Positions 32,420-41,387 of a DNA stretch of 64,000 nucleotides are shown here, piece after piece. The DNA is from an uncultured Bacillaceae bacterium (GTDB lineage: Bacteria; Bacillota; Bacilli; Bacillales; Cytobacillaceae): NCBI GenBank assembly GCA_937995745.1, contig CALKIU010000130.1, positions 1 to 64,000 of the forward strand, written 5' to 3'. The notes under the pieces were generated by a model, which had not been told where the DNA came from, made no database searches, and saw nothing but the letters and a program-made list of their open reading frames with translations. The position numbers were made by a program, and so were the translations under genes. Every line of letters begins with the position of its first letter. Positions within the stretch are counted from its first letter, which is position 1.

Positions 32420-34543
32420 ATGAAAAGTTTACTGCAAGCCATCACAGACCGGGTCACAACGAAAAAAGGAATGTGGATCACTCTCATCTTATGGCTCGTT
32501 GCCACGATCGCTTTATCCATATTTGCACCGATGGCAAATGAATACAAAGTCACGAATGTGGACAGCCTTCCCGACGATGCCAAATCGGTGCTTGCCCAAG
32601 CGAAGATCGACAAGTATTTTAAAGAACAAGAAGGGATACCGGCAATCCTCGTATTTCAAGCAAAGGACGAGGAAATAGGACTGCCTGAACTCGCAAGCGT
32701 ACTGGAGAAAATCGAGAAAGCAAAAGTTCCCGGCGTGGAGAAAATCGTTCCGTTGGGAAAGATGCCGCCACAGGCAGCCGTGCAATTTTTCTCTGAAGAC
32801 AAAACAACGGCCATGATTCCCTTGATTTACAATGCTTCCATGGAAAGCAAGGAACTGCAGAGCTCCAACGAGCAGATTAGCAAGCTTGTCCGGTCGGAAG
32901 AATTGGATTTATACATAACGGGACCGGCCGGAATCGCCGCCGATACGCTGGAAATGTTCTCGCGGGCGGATATGGTTCTGATCATGGCGACCGTGGGAAT
33001 CATTTTGATATTGCTGGTTGTGATTTACCGTTCGCCGTTATTGGCTTTGATTCCTTTGCTTTCGGCGGGCTTTGTGTTTATGGTTGCCAACCATGTTCTC
33101 GGAATGATGGGGAAATACGGCTTGGAAATCAGCAATGAAAGCCTGTCGATCATGTCGATTCTTCTTTTTGCTACGGTCACGGATTATTCGCTGTTCGTTT
33201 TCTCGCGTTTTCGGGAAGAATTGAAAACGTATGAGGACAAATATACGGCGATGAGAATGGCGCTGCGCGGCGTGGGAATGCCCGTCTTTTTTTCGGGCGG
33301 AACGGTTCTGGCCGCGATGCTTATACTCTTTTTGGCCAAATTGGAAGCTTACAACAATTTTGCGCCGACATTTGTAACGGCAATGGCAATCGTCATGCTC
33401 GCTTCGATCACGCTTGTTCCCGCTCTTTTCACACTTGCCGGCAGAAAGTCGTTCTGGCCAAAAATTCCGCGGGTCGGGGATGAACGCGTTGCTTCGAAAT
33501 CGCTGTGGACGAGAGTCGGCCGATTCGTTTCCGCCAAGCCCGTTATTTCGGTTGTTTTGGTCGGGGCATTCCTGCTTTTGTCCGCCGGAAATATTGTCAA
33601 TTTGAAGTATGAATTTGACACGATGAAATCATTCCCCGATGACTTAAAATCCCGCATCGGGTATGAAATATTGGAGGAGAAGTTTTCCAAAGGGGATCTC
33701 GCTCCGACAACCGTCCTTTTTGAAGGAACAAAGGCCCTCACGGCCGAGGAACGCGAAAGCCTGATAAATGAACTGGCCGGGCAGGAAATGGTGGCCAAAG
33801 TTAATTTGAACGGCATCGCCGATGAAGGCAGGGTCTTGAACTTTAATGTCGTTCTCGATCAAAATCCTTACTCCGTTGAAGCGATTAATGCCGTGGAAAA
33901 AATGATCAATGACGCGGAAAAGATGGTAAAGAACAGCGGGGTGGAAGGAACACTCTATTTTGCAGGGGAAACCGCCAAACTCGTCGATGACCGGGAAATG
34001 AATAACCGGGACATTATTGTCGTCGTTCTTTTAGAAACGCTGCTTATTTTCATACTGTTGAGGGTTTTGACAAGATCCTTCAAGATGTCGCTTTATATGA
34101 TGGGAACGATTCTCGTTTCATTTTTTGCCGCCTTGGGCCTGGGAACGTTCCTGACCGATCTCTTCTTTGGCATTGATACAATCAGCGACCGGGTGCCACT
34201 ATATTCGTTCGTGTTCCTGGTGGCTCTGGGGATTGACTACAATATCATCCTCGTCTCCAGGTTTTTGGAAGAACGGGAAAAACATCCCCTCCACAAAGCG
34301 GTGGAAACCGCCGTTTCGACCACAGGCGGGGTGATCTCATCGGCGGGAGTCATTTTGGCCGCAACCTTTGCCGTCCTGATGACCCAGCCCGCTCAATTGC
34401 TGTTTGTATTCGGATTCATTGTCGCCATCGGGATTTTGCTGGATACATTCCTCGTGCGGGGAGTGCTTTTGCCGGGCCTGATTATGCTGTTGGAAAAAGA
34501 AAAAGTAACCGGTGCGGCCGTGGTGGCCGAGCCGGTGAAATAA
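32420..34543 (+). CDS. MMPL/RND-superfamily exporter (YdfJ-like)
   Basis: The protein has 707 residues with about 12 membrane helices: one near residue 20, an external domain (about 40-180), a block of five helices, a second external domain and a second block. RND features are present, such as TDYSLFVFSRFREE in the first block and GIDYNIILVSRFLEERE in the second, the Asp residues of the proton path. Such proteins export lipids or drugs using the proton gradient. GAGGAGG precedes the ATG at 32420. It follows a TetR gene and carries two operators; a terminator follows. Confidence 0.9.
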   Translation: MKSLLQAITDRVTTKKGMWITLILWLVATIALSIFAPMANEYKVTNVDSLPDDAKSVLAQAKIDKYFKEQEGIPAILVFQAKDEEIGLPELASVLEKIEKAKVPGVEKIVPLGKMPPQAAVQFFSEDKTTAMIPLIYNASMESKELQSSNEQISKLVRSEELDLYITGPAGIAADTLEMFSRADMVLIMATVGIILILLVVIYRSPLLALIPLLSAGFVFMVANHVLGMMGKYGLEISNESLSIMSILLFATVTDYSLFVFSRFREELKTYEDKYTAMRMALRGVGMPVFFSGGTVLAAMLILFLAKLEAYNNFAPTFVTAMAIVMLASITLVPALFTLAGRKSFWPKIPRVGDERVASKSLWTRVGRFVSAKPVISVVLVGAFLLLSAGNIVNLKYEFDTMKSFPDDLKSRIGYEILEEKFSKGDLAPTTVLFEGTKALTAEERESLINELAGQEMVAKVNLNGIADEGRVLNFNVVLDQNPYSVEAINAVEKMINDAEKMVKNSGVEGTLYFAGETAKLVDDREMNNRDIIVVVLLETLLIFILLRVLTRSFKMSLYMMGTILVSFFAALGLGTFLTDLFFGIDTISDRVPLYSFVFLVALGIDYNIILVSRFLEEREKHPLHKAVETAVSTTGGVISSAGVILAATFAVLMTQPAQLLFVFGFIVAIGILLDTFLVRGVLLPGLIMLLEKEKVTGAAVVAEPVK

Positions 34544-34549
34544 CAACAA

Positions 34550-34592
34550 GGAGCGGTGCACTGAGCGGTGCTCGGGAGCCGCTCCGTTTCTT
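34550..34592 (+). terminator. Rho-independent terminator of the MMPL gene
   Basis: GGAGCGG (34550-34556) pairs with CCGCTCC (34579-34585), followed by TTTCTTTTT. Confidence 0.8.
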
Positions 34593-34730
34593 TTTATTGG
34601 AAAACAGTCCGGCCAAATCAGAACAAAAGAGGTATACAGTTGCCTTTGAAATATTGGGATTGGAAACACATTTTGTACGTCCTATATCAAAAAACAGCCA
34701 AATGGGACTTGCTTGTCATACAAAAAAGCT

Positions 34731-34758
34731 TTTGCTAAAAGCCCCCATACAGTATAAA
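34731..34758 (+). promoter_or_regulatory. Promoter of the first FmdB gene
   Basis: TTTGCT (34731-34736), 16-base spacer, TATAAA (34753-34758). The layout equals the promoter of the paralogue at 46751-46778. Confidence 0.6.
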
Positions 34759-34779
34759 AAGAATAAGGAGTTGCCTGTA

Positions 34780-35034
34780 ATGGCCCTTTTTGATTTGCGC
34801 TGCAAAGACTGCCAAACTGAATTCAAAAAGATGATCCCTTATGCAAAGCTCGCTGAAGTGACATGTCCTTCTTGCGGGAGCGGGAATCATGAAAGAGTTT
34901 ATTTAGCGCATGTCAAGGGTCCGATTTCTTCCGGTGCAGGCGGTTCTTCTTCCGGCGGCGGCTTCACCTGTCCGGGCGGAGTATGTAATGTAAATGTTTC
35001 AATCAGGAAGATGTGCTGTTGGAACGAAAGATGA
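34780..35034 (+). CDS. FmdB-family zinc-ribbon protein, copy 1
   Basis: The protein has 84 residues. The zinc ribbon uses C8-x2-C11 (LRCKDCQ) and C29-x2-C32 (CPSCGS), followed by a Gly/Ser-rich linker and a further CPGGVC plus MCCWNER tail. FmdB-type proteins are small putative regulators of unknown action. The ATG at 34780 has AAGGAG before it; the upstream frame to 34597 is spurious. A near-identical but shorter paralogue lies at 46808. The gene directly precedes the sulfur operon but is separated by a terminator. Confidence 0.88.
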   Translation: MALFDLRCKDCQTEFKKMIPYAKLAEVTCPSCGSGNHERVYLAHVKGPISSGAGGSSSGGGFTCPGGVCNVNVSIRKMCCWNER

Positions 35035-35074
35035 ACACGCACAATATACATTGCCGATAAGGTTTGTGTCTATT

Positions 35075-35117
35075 GGAACCCCGGGAATGCATCCAAATTC
35101 CCGGGGTTCCCCTTTTT
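35075..35117 (+). terminator. Rho-independent terminator
   Basis: Thirteen-base arms GGAACCCCGGGAA (35075-35087) and complement (35098-35110), followed by CCTTTTT. Confidence 0.92.
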
Positions 35118-35193
35118 GGATAAACCCTAAAGCACGTTTTCCCTCTTTTACAGCTACGCTTGTTTTGAAAATGGCTCTTACACATTGCCATTT

Positions 35194-35240
35194 ATAGGGG
35201 TGTCCCCCTATGGTTTTATGTAAGAAATTACCAATATAAT
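35194..35240 (+). promoter_or_regulatory. Promoter region of the sulfur operon with a G/C-tract palindrome
   Basis: ATAGGGG (35194-35200) and CCCCTAT (35205-35211) form a palindrome of the type bound by CsoR-family repressors, which include the persulfide sensor CstR. A -10 TATAAT lies at 35235-35240; no clean -35 is seen. Confidence 0.55.
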
Positions 35241-35283
35241 AAACTTGTAAATACAGAATTTGTGAAGGGGTCGATGCATTGAT

Positions 35284-35520
35284 ATGGCAAGCGATAAGCC
35301 GATCATTATTGACGCCAGGGGAGCGTTTTGTCCCGGGCCGTTGATGGAGTTAATGAAAGCGGCAAGAGGTGCCGAACCGGGCACGGTTTTCCATCTCTTG
35401 ACGAACGAAGAAGGTTCACGGAAGGATGTGCCGGCCTGGGTGAGAAAAATGGGCCATGAATTTTTGGGTGAAGAGCCAGGCGACGGAACCTACTATAAAC
35501 TGAAGGTCAAAATTAAATAG
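35284..35520 (+). CDS. TusA-family sulfur carrier
   Basis: The protein has 78 residues in a TusA/SirA fold. The active Cys16 lies in GAFCPGPLMEL, the family signature CPxP. TusA proteins carry sulfur as a persulfide between enzymes in the cytosol. It is the first gene of a six-gene rightward sulfur operon that resembles the yrk operon of B. subtilis and the cst operon of staphylococci. GGGGT precedes the ATG. Confidence 0.9.
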   Translation: MASDKPIIIDARGAFCPGPLMELMKAARGAEPGTVFHLLTNEEGSRKDVPAWVRKMGHEFLGEEPGDGTYYKLKVKIK

Positions 35521-35612
35521 CAACATAAAGATTCAGCCGCGGGAGAGGCAAAAAACTCATTCGCACGGACGGCAACAGATGATGCATTTTTTAAAGGAGG
35601 GCACGCCCAAAG

Positions 35613-36752
35613 ATGAAAAAAGTGTTAATCATTGGTGGGGGCACCGCAGGAACGATGCTGGCCAACAAACTTTCGAAAGGATTGGCGGAAGAAATCGAGG
35701 CGGGAAAAGCACAAATTACCGTCGTCAGCAATAAAGATTTCCACGTTTACCAGCCCGGCTTTTTATATATTCCGTTTCAATTAAAACGCCCCGAGGAACT
35801 GGTCCGTCCCATTGAAGAGGTAATCGATTCCAGAGTGCGGATCATCATTGATGAAGCCGTGAAAATCAACGAACACGAAAAAAGGGTCACCCTTCGTTCA
35901 GGCGGCCTTTTATCCTATGATTATTTGATTCTCGCAACCGGTTCCCATCCGAGACCGGAACTCGTTCCCGGCCTCAAAGAAGCGGGCCATACATTCTTTT
36001 CGATGGAAGATGCGCTGAAACTGCAAAGAGCAATGAATGAATTTAAAGGCGGAAAGGTTGTTGTCGCTGTCCATCTTCCCCATAAATGCCCGGTCGCCCC
36101 GCTTGAGTTCGTTATGATGTTTGAAGATTGGGCAAAAAAACGCGGCATTCGCAAAAAAACGGAGATCACCTATGCTTATCCGCTTGCGGGGCCGTACGGC
36201 ACAGAATCGGTCGCCCGGTTGGCTGAACGGGAATTTAAGGCCCGCGATATCAAATTGGAGACTTTCTTCATTATGGAAAAAGTGGATGTGAAGAAAAAAG
36301 AATTGGTCAGTATCGACGGCCGGAGACTGCCTTTTGATTTGCTTGTCGCAGTTCCGCCCCATACAGGTGCAGAGGTGATCATCGAAAACGGTTTAGGCGA
36401 CAAGGACGGGTGGCTTCCGACCGACCGCCACAAACTCCATCTTGAAAACCGCAGCTCGGTCTTTTGCATCGGCGACGCGACAAATCTTCCCATCAGCAAA
36501 GCCGGCTCAACGGCGCATTTTGAATCGGAAATTCTCTCGGAAAACTTAATCAACATGATTCGCGGCGGCGAAGCTCATAAACAATACAACGGGAAAGTCT
36601 TCTGTTTTATTGAAACCGCTTTAGACAAGGCAACCTATATTACCTTTGATTATGAAAACCCGCCCAAGCCGGTGACGCCTTCAAAAATGGTTCATTTCGC
36701 CAAAGTGGGCTACAACAACATGCACTGGGTGAATTTAAAGGGAATCATGTAA
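35613..36752 (+). CDS. Sulfide:quinone oxidoreductase-like flavoprotein
   Basis: The protein has 379 residues. The N-terminal FAD loop is LIIGGGTAGTMLANKL, the second is YLILATGSHPRP, and the C-terminal FAD contact is CIGDATNLPISKAGS. Cys159 (HKCPVAPLE) and Cys331 (VFCFIET) match the two redox cysteines conserved in SQR; the third, nearer the N-terminus, is absent. SQR oxidises sulfide and passes electrons to quinone at the membrane, giving polysulfide or a persulfide on a thiol acceptor. TusA upstream and the rhodaneses downstream would take up that sulfur. GGAGGG precedes the ATG. Confidence 0.85.
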   Translation: MKKVLIIGGGTAGTMLANKLSKGLAEEIEAGKAQITVVSNKDFHVYQPGFLYIPFQLKRPEELVRPIEEVIDSRVRIIIDEAVKINEHEKRVTLRSGGLLSYDYLILATGSHPRPELVPGLKEAGHTFFSMEDALKLQRAMNEFKGGKVVVAVHLPHKCPVAPLEFVMMFEDWAKKRGIRKKTEITYAYPLAGPYGTESVARLAEREFKARDIKLETFFIMEKVDVKKKELVSIDGRRLPFDLLVAVPPHTGAEVIIENGLGDKDGWLPTDRHKLHLENRSSVFCIGDATNLPISKAGSTAHFESEILSENLINMIRGGEAHKQYNGKVFCFIETALDKATYITFDYENPPKPVTPSKMVHFAKVGYNNMHWVNLKGIM

Positions 36753-36768
36753 AAAAGGGGGCAGGAGG

Positions 36769-37371
36769 ATGTCCACAAAGACAAATATGCTGCAATTAAC
36801 TCCGGAACTGCAGGAAGAATTGACGGAAACCCTCCCCGTGTTTGTCCGGTTTTTGCACGGTCTCAAAATGGCCGGCGATGCGATGACAGAAGAAACGATC
36901 TCCCATTTGACGGTCAAGTTGGAAAAAGCGGCCAATCTCCTCGCGATCATTGATGATGACAGGCTGCCCCGTTTATTAACAGCGCTGCTTGAAAACGGAG
37001 ACGCTCTTGTCTCGCTATTGGAAAAAGCGGCCGTATTGCATGAAAACGGCACGTTGGACAAATTGATAGAGTTGGCGGAAGCCCTCGGTTCCGTGACAGA
37101 CGCTTTAACGGAAGAAACTGTACAGCAAATGACGGCAAAAGCGCTGCCGCTTGTTGAGATCGGCGACAAGATTCTTTCCTCCAAGGCGGTGAAAAAAGCG
37201 CCGCAGCTGATAGATGCCGTGAACAAAACAATCGCCGACATGGAAAATCAAAAACCGCAACCGTTGTCCGTTTTTGGCCTTCTCGGGTTGTTAAAGAAAA
37301 AAGAAGTACAAAGAGCCCTGCAATTTACAGTCGCCTTGCTCGGCAATCTGTCGGAACCGCAAACAAAATAG
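36769..37371 (+). CDS. DUF1641 protein, partner of SQR-like enzymes
   Basis: The protein has 200 residues and is all helical and acidic. It contains the repeated pattern of DUF1641 proteins (DRLPRLLTALLENGDALVSLL; NGTLDKLIELAEALGSVTDAL, in pieces). These proteins are regularly encoded next to SQR-like or formate dehydrogenase genes; their biochemical job is unknown. The gene follows the SQR stop by 16 bases with AGGAGG before the ATG. A scaffold or membrane-docking role would be a guess. Confidence 0.8.
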   Translation: MSTKTNMLQLTPELQEELTETLPVFVRFLHGLKMAGDAMTEETISHLTVKLEKAANLLAIIDDDRLPRLLTALLENGDALVSLLEKAAVLHENGTLDKLIELAEALGSVTDALTEETVQQMTAKALPLVEIGDKILSSKAVKKAPQLIDAVNKTIADMENQKPQPLSVFGLLGLLKKKEVQRALQFTVALLGNLSEPQTK

Positions 37372-37383
37372 AAGGGATTTTGG

Positions 37384-38172
37384 ATGATGGAATATAGCAT
37401 TGAGCTAATCGTAGTTCTTTTTCTCATCGGAGCAATCGGCTCAGCTGTTTCCGGCATGGTCGGAATCGGCGGAACAATCATAAAGTATCCCCTCCTCCTG
37501 TATATACCGCCCCTTCTCGGTTTGGGCGCGTTTACGGCACAGGAAGTATCGGCGATCAGCGCGGTTCAAGTGTTTTTTGCCACTTTGGCCGGGATGGTTG
37601 TTTTCAAAAAAGGCGGTTATATCCACGGAAAGCTGGTCGCTTATATGGGCATTTCCATCGTAATCGGGAGTTTTGCCGGAGGGTACGGTTCAAAATATCT
37701 CCCCGATGATGCCATTAATTTTGTCTATGCCATTTTGGCGCTGGCCGCGGCGGTCATGATGCTTTTTCCGAAAAAAGGCGACGAAGAAGGGGAGGAAATA
37801 AGGGATTTCAACAAATGGATCGCCGTTCCGGCAGCTTTCATCATCGGTGTCGCCTCGGGAATTGTCGGGGCGGCGGGAGCCTTTATCACTGTCCCGGTCA
37901 TGCTTGTTTTGTTGAAAATTCCGACGAGAGTCGCCATTGGTTCATCTTTGGCCATTACCTTTATATCATCGATCGGTTCCACTGCAGGCAAGCTTCTCAG
38001 CGGACACATGCTGCTAGTCCCGTCTGTCGTCATGGTGGTTGCCAGTTTAATTGCCGCCCCTTTGGGTGCGAAATGGAGCGGCCGCTTAAATACGAAAGTG
38101 CTGCAGACGATTTTGCTCTTTTTAATTTGCGGCACTGTTATAAAAATTTGGTACGAAATTTTGTTTGTGTAA
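37384..38172 (+). CDS. TauE/SafE-family sulfite/sulfur anion exporter
   Basis: The protein has 262 residues and about eight membrane helices. The duplicated TauE/SafE motif is seen as GMVGIGGTIIKYPLLL in the first half and GIVGAAGAFITVPVML in the second. Members export sulfite, sulfoacetate or related anions. In this operon it would remove sulfite formed by the persulfide dioxygenase-like enzyme downstream. It corresponds to YrkJ of B. subtilis. The start is ATG 37384 or 37387 with AGGGA upstream. Confidence 0.9.
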   Translation: MMEYSIELIVVLFLIGAIGSAVSGMVGIGGTIIKYPLLLYIPPLLGLGAFTAQEVSAISAVQVFFATLAGMVVFKKGGYIHGKLVAYMGISIVIGSFAGGYGSKYLPDDAINFVYAILALAAAVMMLFPKKGDEEGEEIRDFNKWIAVPAAFIIGVASGIVGAAGAFITVPVMLVLLKIPTRVAIGSSLAITFISSIGSTAGKLLSGHMLLVPSVVMVVASLIAAPLGAKWSGRLNTKVLQTILLFLICGTVIKIWYEILFV

Positions 38173-38210
38173 AAGAACGATGATTGAGGGAATGAAGGTG
38201 TGACAGGAGC

Positions 38211-38780
38211 ATGAAAAGCGGTACAGAACAGTTTTTCCTCGACTGTTCAGAATATGATTGTCCGATGATGCTCGCCCAACTGAAAGAGGCGTTGGGACGG
38301 GTTGCACCCGGCCAAACGGTGGAAGTGATCACGAATTGCGCCGAGAAATTTCAATTCATTCTCCGGGCATGGACTCACGAGACAAACGATACTTATTGCG
38401 GCTTTTTGGAAAAAGGGGAACGGACCCATCATTTCATTCAAAAAGCCCCGGATCATGAAAGGAGGGAACATAAACCGCATCCGCATATCATCACCAATGA
38501 GGAATTGAAAAAAATTCTCTCCGTGAAAGGGAACTTCCGTCTTGTGGACGTGAGAGAGGATATTGAGTATATGCTGGGACATGTGCCTGAAGCGATCAAC
38601 GTTCCATTGTCTGATTTTACTTCAAGGATATCGCTGCTACCGAAGGATGAGACTTACTACATGATTTGCCGGACTGGAAACCGCAGTGATTTTGCCTGCA
38701 AATATATGACTTTTCTCGGCTTTAAAAATGTTTACAATGTGATGCCGGGCATGTGCCAATGGGACGGGGAAGTGGTTTAA
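38211..38780 (+). CDS. TusA-rhodanese fusion protein (YrkF-like)
   Basis: The protein has 189 residues and two domains. Residues 1-75 are TusA-like with Cys17 in YDCPMMLAQL. Residues about 90-189 are a rhodanese with the loop Cys153 in MICRTGNRSD and the structural RLVDVREDIEYMLGHVPEAIN in pieces. The fusion should shuttle sulfane sulfur between its own two thiols and other acceptors. Order and neighbours match YrkF in B. subtilis. A 6-residue active loop (CRTGNR) suggests sulfur rather than arsenate or phosphate chemistry. Confidence 0.9.
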   Translation: MKSGTEQFFLDCSEYDCPMMLAQLKEALGRVAPGQTVEVITNCAEKFQFILRAWTHETNDTYCGFLEKGERTHHFIQKAPDHERREHKPHPHIITNEELKKILSVKGNFRLVDVREDIEYMLGHVPEAINVPLSDFTSRISLLPKDETYYMICRTGNRSDFACKYMTFLGFKNVYNVMPGMCQWDGEVV

Positions 38781-38926
38781 ACGCGTCTGCGGTCCGCCAG
38801 CCGGAGTCGAAAGGATTTTGTTCACAAATGGCCAGGCTCCGGAGGCAACATGCACAGGCGTCCGAAATAAAAAAGATTTTGTTCAGAGGAAATTTCCGTT
38901 GTAAATAAAAAATGGGGGGATGAAAC

Positions 38927-40066
38927 ATGACTGCTGCCGGTATTACCGCAGAAAAATTAAATCGTTGGATTGTGGAGAAAGAGCCGTTGTTCATCCTTGA
39001 CACCCGCAATGAAGAAGATTTTGAGGAATGGAAGATTGACGGGGAGAATATCGAGTTTTTAAATGTGCCGTATTTTGAACTGTTGGAAGACGGCATTGAA
39101 TCCATTCTTGACAAACTTCCGAAAGACAAAAAGATCATCGCCGTTTGTGCAAAGGAAGGTTCTTCCAAACTGATTGCCGAGCAACTTTCCGAAGCAGGCG
39201 TTGAAGTTTCGTACTTGCTTGGCGGGATGAAAAAATGGAGTGAATATCTCTATCCCGTCAAAGTGTATCAAGATGAAAATATGAAAGTGTACCAGTTTCT
39301 CCGCGTCGGGAAAGGCTGCTTGTCGTACATGGTTTTTTCGGACAACGAAGCTTTGGTCGTCGATCCGCTCAGATTCGTTGATGAATATATAAAACTGGCG
39401 GAAAAAGAAGGGGCAACCATTACCCATATCGTCGATTCCCACCTCCATGCCGATCATATTTCCGGAGGCCGCCGGCTGGCTGAGCTGACCGGTGCCACTT
39501 ATTACTTAATGAAGAGCGAAGGAGCCATTTATGAGTTTGAACCGCTCGAAAATTATGAGCAAATCAATTTCGCCAAGGTCAACCTGGAAGTGTTGGCCGT
39601 AAAAACGCCCGGACATACCCCCGGCAGTGTTTCGTTTTTCGTAAACAAGCGCCTTCTCTTTTCCGGTGATACGATTTTTGTCAGCGGGATAGGCCGGCCC
39701 GACCTTGGCGGGAAAGCGAGAGAATGGGCTAAAGATCTGTACCATACCGTTTACAGCAAGGTGGCGAAATTCGCCGATGATGTTCTTGTCCTTCCCGGCC
39801 ATTACGGAAGCTTTGTTGAGGAATTTAATGAGCATGGCTATGTAGGAAGCCTTCTCGGCGACATCCGGAAAAGAAATGACATGATGGAAGGCATGTCAAT
39901 GGATGAATTTGTCAATGAAGTGGCTAAATCTGCATCAGAAGTCACCCCGCCGAATTATCAAGATATCATTGCCATTAATAAAGGAATCAAGACGGCCACC
40001 GAAGAGGAAATGTTGGAACTTGAAATCGGCCCGAACCGGTGCGCCTTCCATCACACAACCAAATAA
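38927..40066 (+). CDS. Rhodanese-metallo-beta-lactamase fusion, persulfide dioxygenase-like
   Basis: The protein has 379 residues. The N-terminal rhodanese (1-110) carries Cys74 in VCAKEGSS. The metallo-beta-lactamase domain (about 118-355) has the metal ligands SHLHADH (His172, His174, Asp176, His177), His230 in TPGHTPGS, and Asp248 in FSGDTIF, as in ETHE1/CstB-type persulfide dioxygenases. These oxidise glutathione, bacillithiol or CoA persulfide to sulfite. The rhodanese lies before the catalytic domain here, opposite to CstB. GGGGGGA precedes the ATG. It closes the sulfur operon before a terminator. Confidence 0.9.
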   Translation: MTAAGITAEKLNRWIVEKEPLFILDTRNEEDFEEWKIDGENIEFLNVPYFELLEDGIESILDKLPKDKKIIAVCAKEGSSKLIAEQLSEAGVEVSYLLGGMKKWSEYLYPVKVYQDENMKVYQFLRVGKGCLSYMVFSDNEALVVDPLRFVDEYIKLAEKEGATITHIVDSHLHADHISGGRRLAELTGATYYLMKSEGAIYEFEPLENYEQINFAKVNLEVLAVKTPGHTPGSVSFFVNKRLLFSGDTIFVSGIGRPDLGGKAREWAKDLYHTVYSKVAKFADDVLVLPGHYGSFVEEFNEHGYVGSLLGDIRKRNDMMEGMSMDEFVNEVAKSASEVTPPNYQDIIAINKGIKTATEEEMLELEIGPNRCAFHHTTK

Positions 40067-40104
40067 GCCCGGCGGATCATTTGGAGAAGACCTCCTGAAC
40101 CAAT

Positions 40105-40157
40105 AAAGCCTGCGCGAAAGGAAACGGTTCCTTACCGCAGGCTTTGTTAATTGTTTT
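40105..40157 (+). terminator. Terminator of the sulfur operon
   Basis: AAAGCCTGCG (40105-40114) pairs with CGCAGGCTTT (40136-40145). An inner GGAA-C-GGTTCC pairing strengthens it, and T-rich sequence follows. Confidence 0.85.
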
Positions 40158-40279
40158 TGAAAATTTAACTGAAGAACTGCCGGGCAACAGAATGTTTCTT
40201 CTTTCAAGAAATCCGACGGACAGCCTTTTGTTTACTGCTCATTCTAAAAAGTTGAGCAGAAGGCGGCGCCTTTTAAAAC

Positions 40280-40298
40280 ACAAATATCCAATATTTGT
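40280..40298 (+). promoter_or_regulatory. Palindrome upstream of the NreB-like kinase
   Basis: ACAAATAT (40280-40287) and ATATTTGT (40291-40298) are perfect arms around CCA, about 45 bases before the kinase start. It could be an operator or autoregulatory site of the response regulator. Confidence 0.45.
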
Positions 40299-40340
40299 AA
40301 AATTTTACTTAAAGATTTAGAATGATAGTGGGGGGAGTAT

Positions 40341-41387
40341 ATGGAAATGGAGAATTCTTTTGTGTTCAATGATGCTTATTTGAGGCAAATTTTTATGAGC
40401 ATTCAAGATGGAATATTGGTCATGGATGAGGACCGGGTGATTTTGCAAATGAATCCGGCGGCCAAAAGGTTGACCGGCTGGAAAATAGGCGGGAAGGTTC
40501 CCTATTGCACATACTGTCAAAACCGCCGTGTGGAGGAGGGGGAAGAACGCTGTTATTTAATCGGCAATCAAAGCGTTCCGTACTTTTTATCAAAAATGCC
40601 TTCGTATTACGGCGAGAAGATTTACGTAGAAATGAGCACCGCTCTCATATATAAAGAGGAAGAGACCGGAAAAAGGCATTATCTTCTCGTCTTGAGGGAT
40701 CAGTCTCTCAAGCAAAAGGAAGAAGAAGTCCGCATGTCCAAGATGATGATCAAAAAGTTGATTGACGCCCGGGAAAGTGAGCATAAACGTCTGGCAGCCG
40801 AACTCCATGACGGGGTCGGGCAATCATTGTACACGATTTCCGTTGCGCTGCAGGCGATAGAAGCCCGTCTTTCCGACAAAAAGCTGCATGAATATGTGGC
40901 GGAAGTGAGGAACGAACTTGAGAAAGTCATGAACGATGTCAAATCATACTCCCATCAACTAAGACCGCAAAGCCTTGATCAACTGGGACTTGTCCCCACT
41001 GTCCACTCATTGATATCTTCTTTGAAGAAAAAACTGCCCGCAACTTCATTTACATTCGACACCAACTTGGAGCACCGATTAAACAGTTTTGCCGAAATTA
41101 ATATTTACCGTGTCATCCAAGAAGCCCTGCACAATGCCATGAAATATTCTTCCGCAACCGATGTAAATATTTCGCTTCACCGGACCGGCGGCAAACTTTT
41201 TCTGGAAATTTCTGATAACGGCGTCGGATTTCAATACGACCGGAACCGGGAAGGGCTGGGTTTAAAACATATGGAGGAACGGATCGACCAACTTGGCGGA
41301 ACGTTCTCTATTCAAACGGCTCCGGGGAAAGGCACAAAGGTGATGGCGGAAATTCCTTGTACGGAGGTGGAAAAATTTTATGATTAA
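40341..41387 (+). CDS. nreB: NreB-like sensor histidine kinase with PAS domain
   Basis: The protein has 348 residues, without a membrane segment, so it is cytosolic. The PAS domain (about 10-115) holds C56-x2-C59-x11-C71, the spacing of the first three iron-sulfur ligands of staphylococcal NreB; the expected fourth Cys at 74 is Ile. The HisKA_3 region has His156 in LAAELHDGVGQSL, and the ATPase domain shows EALHNAMKYSSA and DNGVGF. NreB senses oxygen through a [4Fe-4S] cluster and drives nitrate/nitrite respiration. Whether this one can hold a cluster is uncertain. GGGGGGAG precedes the ATG, and the gene overlaps the regulator by eight bases. Confidence 0.8.
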   Translation: MEMENSFVFNDAYLRQIFMSIQDGILVMDEDRVILQMNPAAKRLTGWKIGGKVPYCTYCQNRRVEEGEERCYLIGNQSVPYFLSKMPSYYGEKIYVEMSTALIYKEEETGKRHYLLVLRDQSLKQKEEEVRMSKMMIKKLIDARESEHKRLAAELHDGVGQSLYTISVALQAIEARLSDKKLHEYVAEVRNELEKVMNDVKSYSHQLRPQSLDQLGLVPTVHSLISSLKKKLPATSFTFDTNLEHRLNSFAEINIYRVIQEALHNAMKYSSATDVNISLHRTGGKLFLEISDNGVGFQYDRNREGLGLKHMEERIDQLGGTFSIQTAPGKGTKVMAEIPCTEVEKFYD

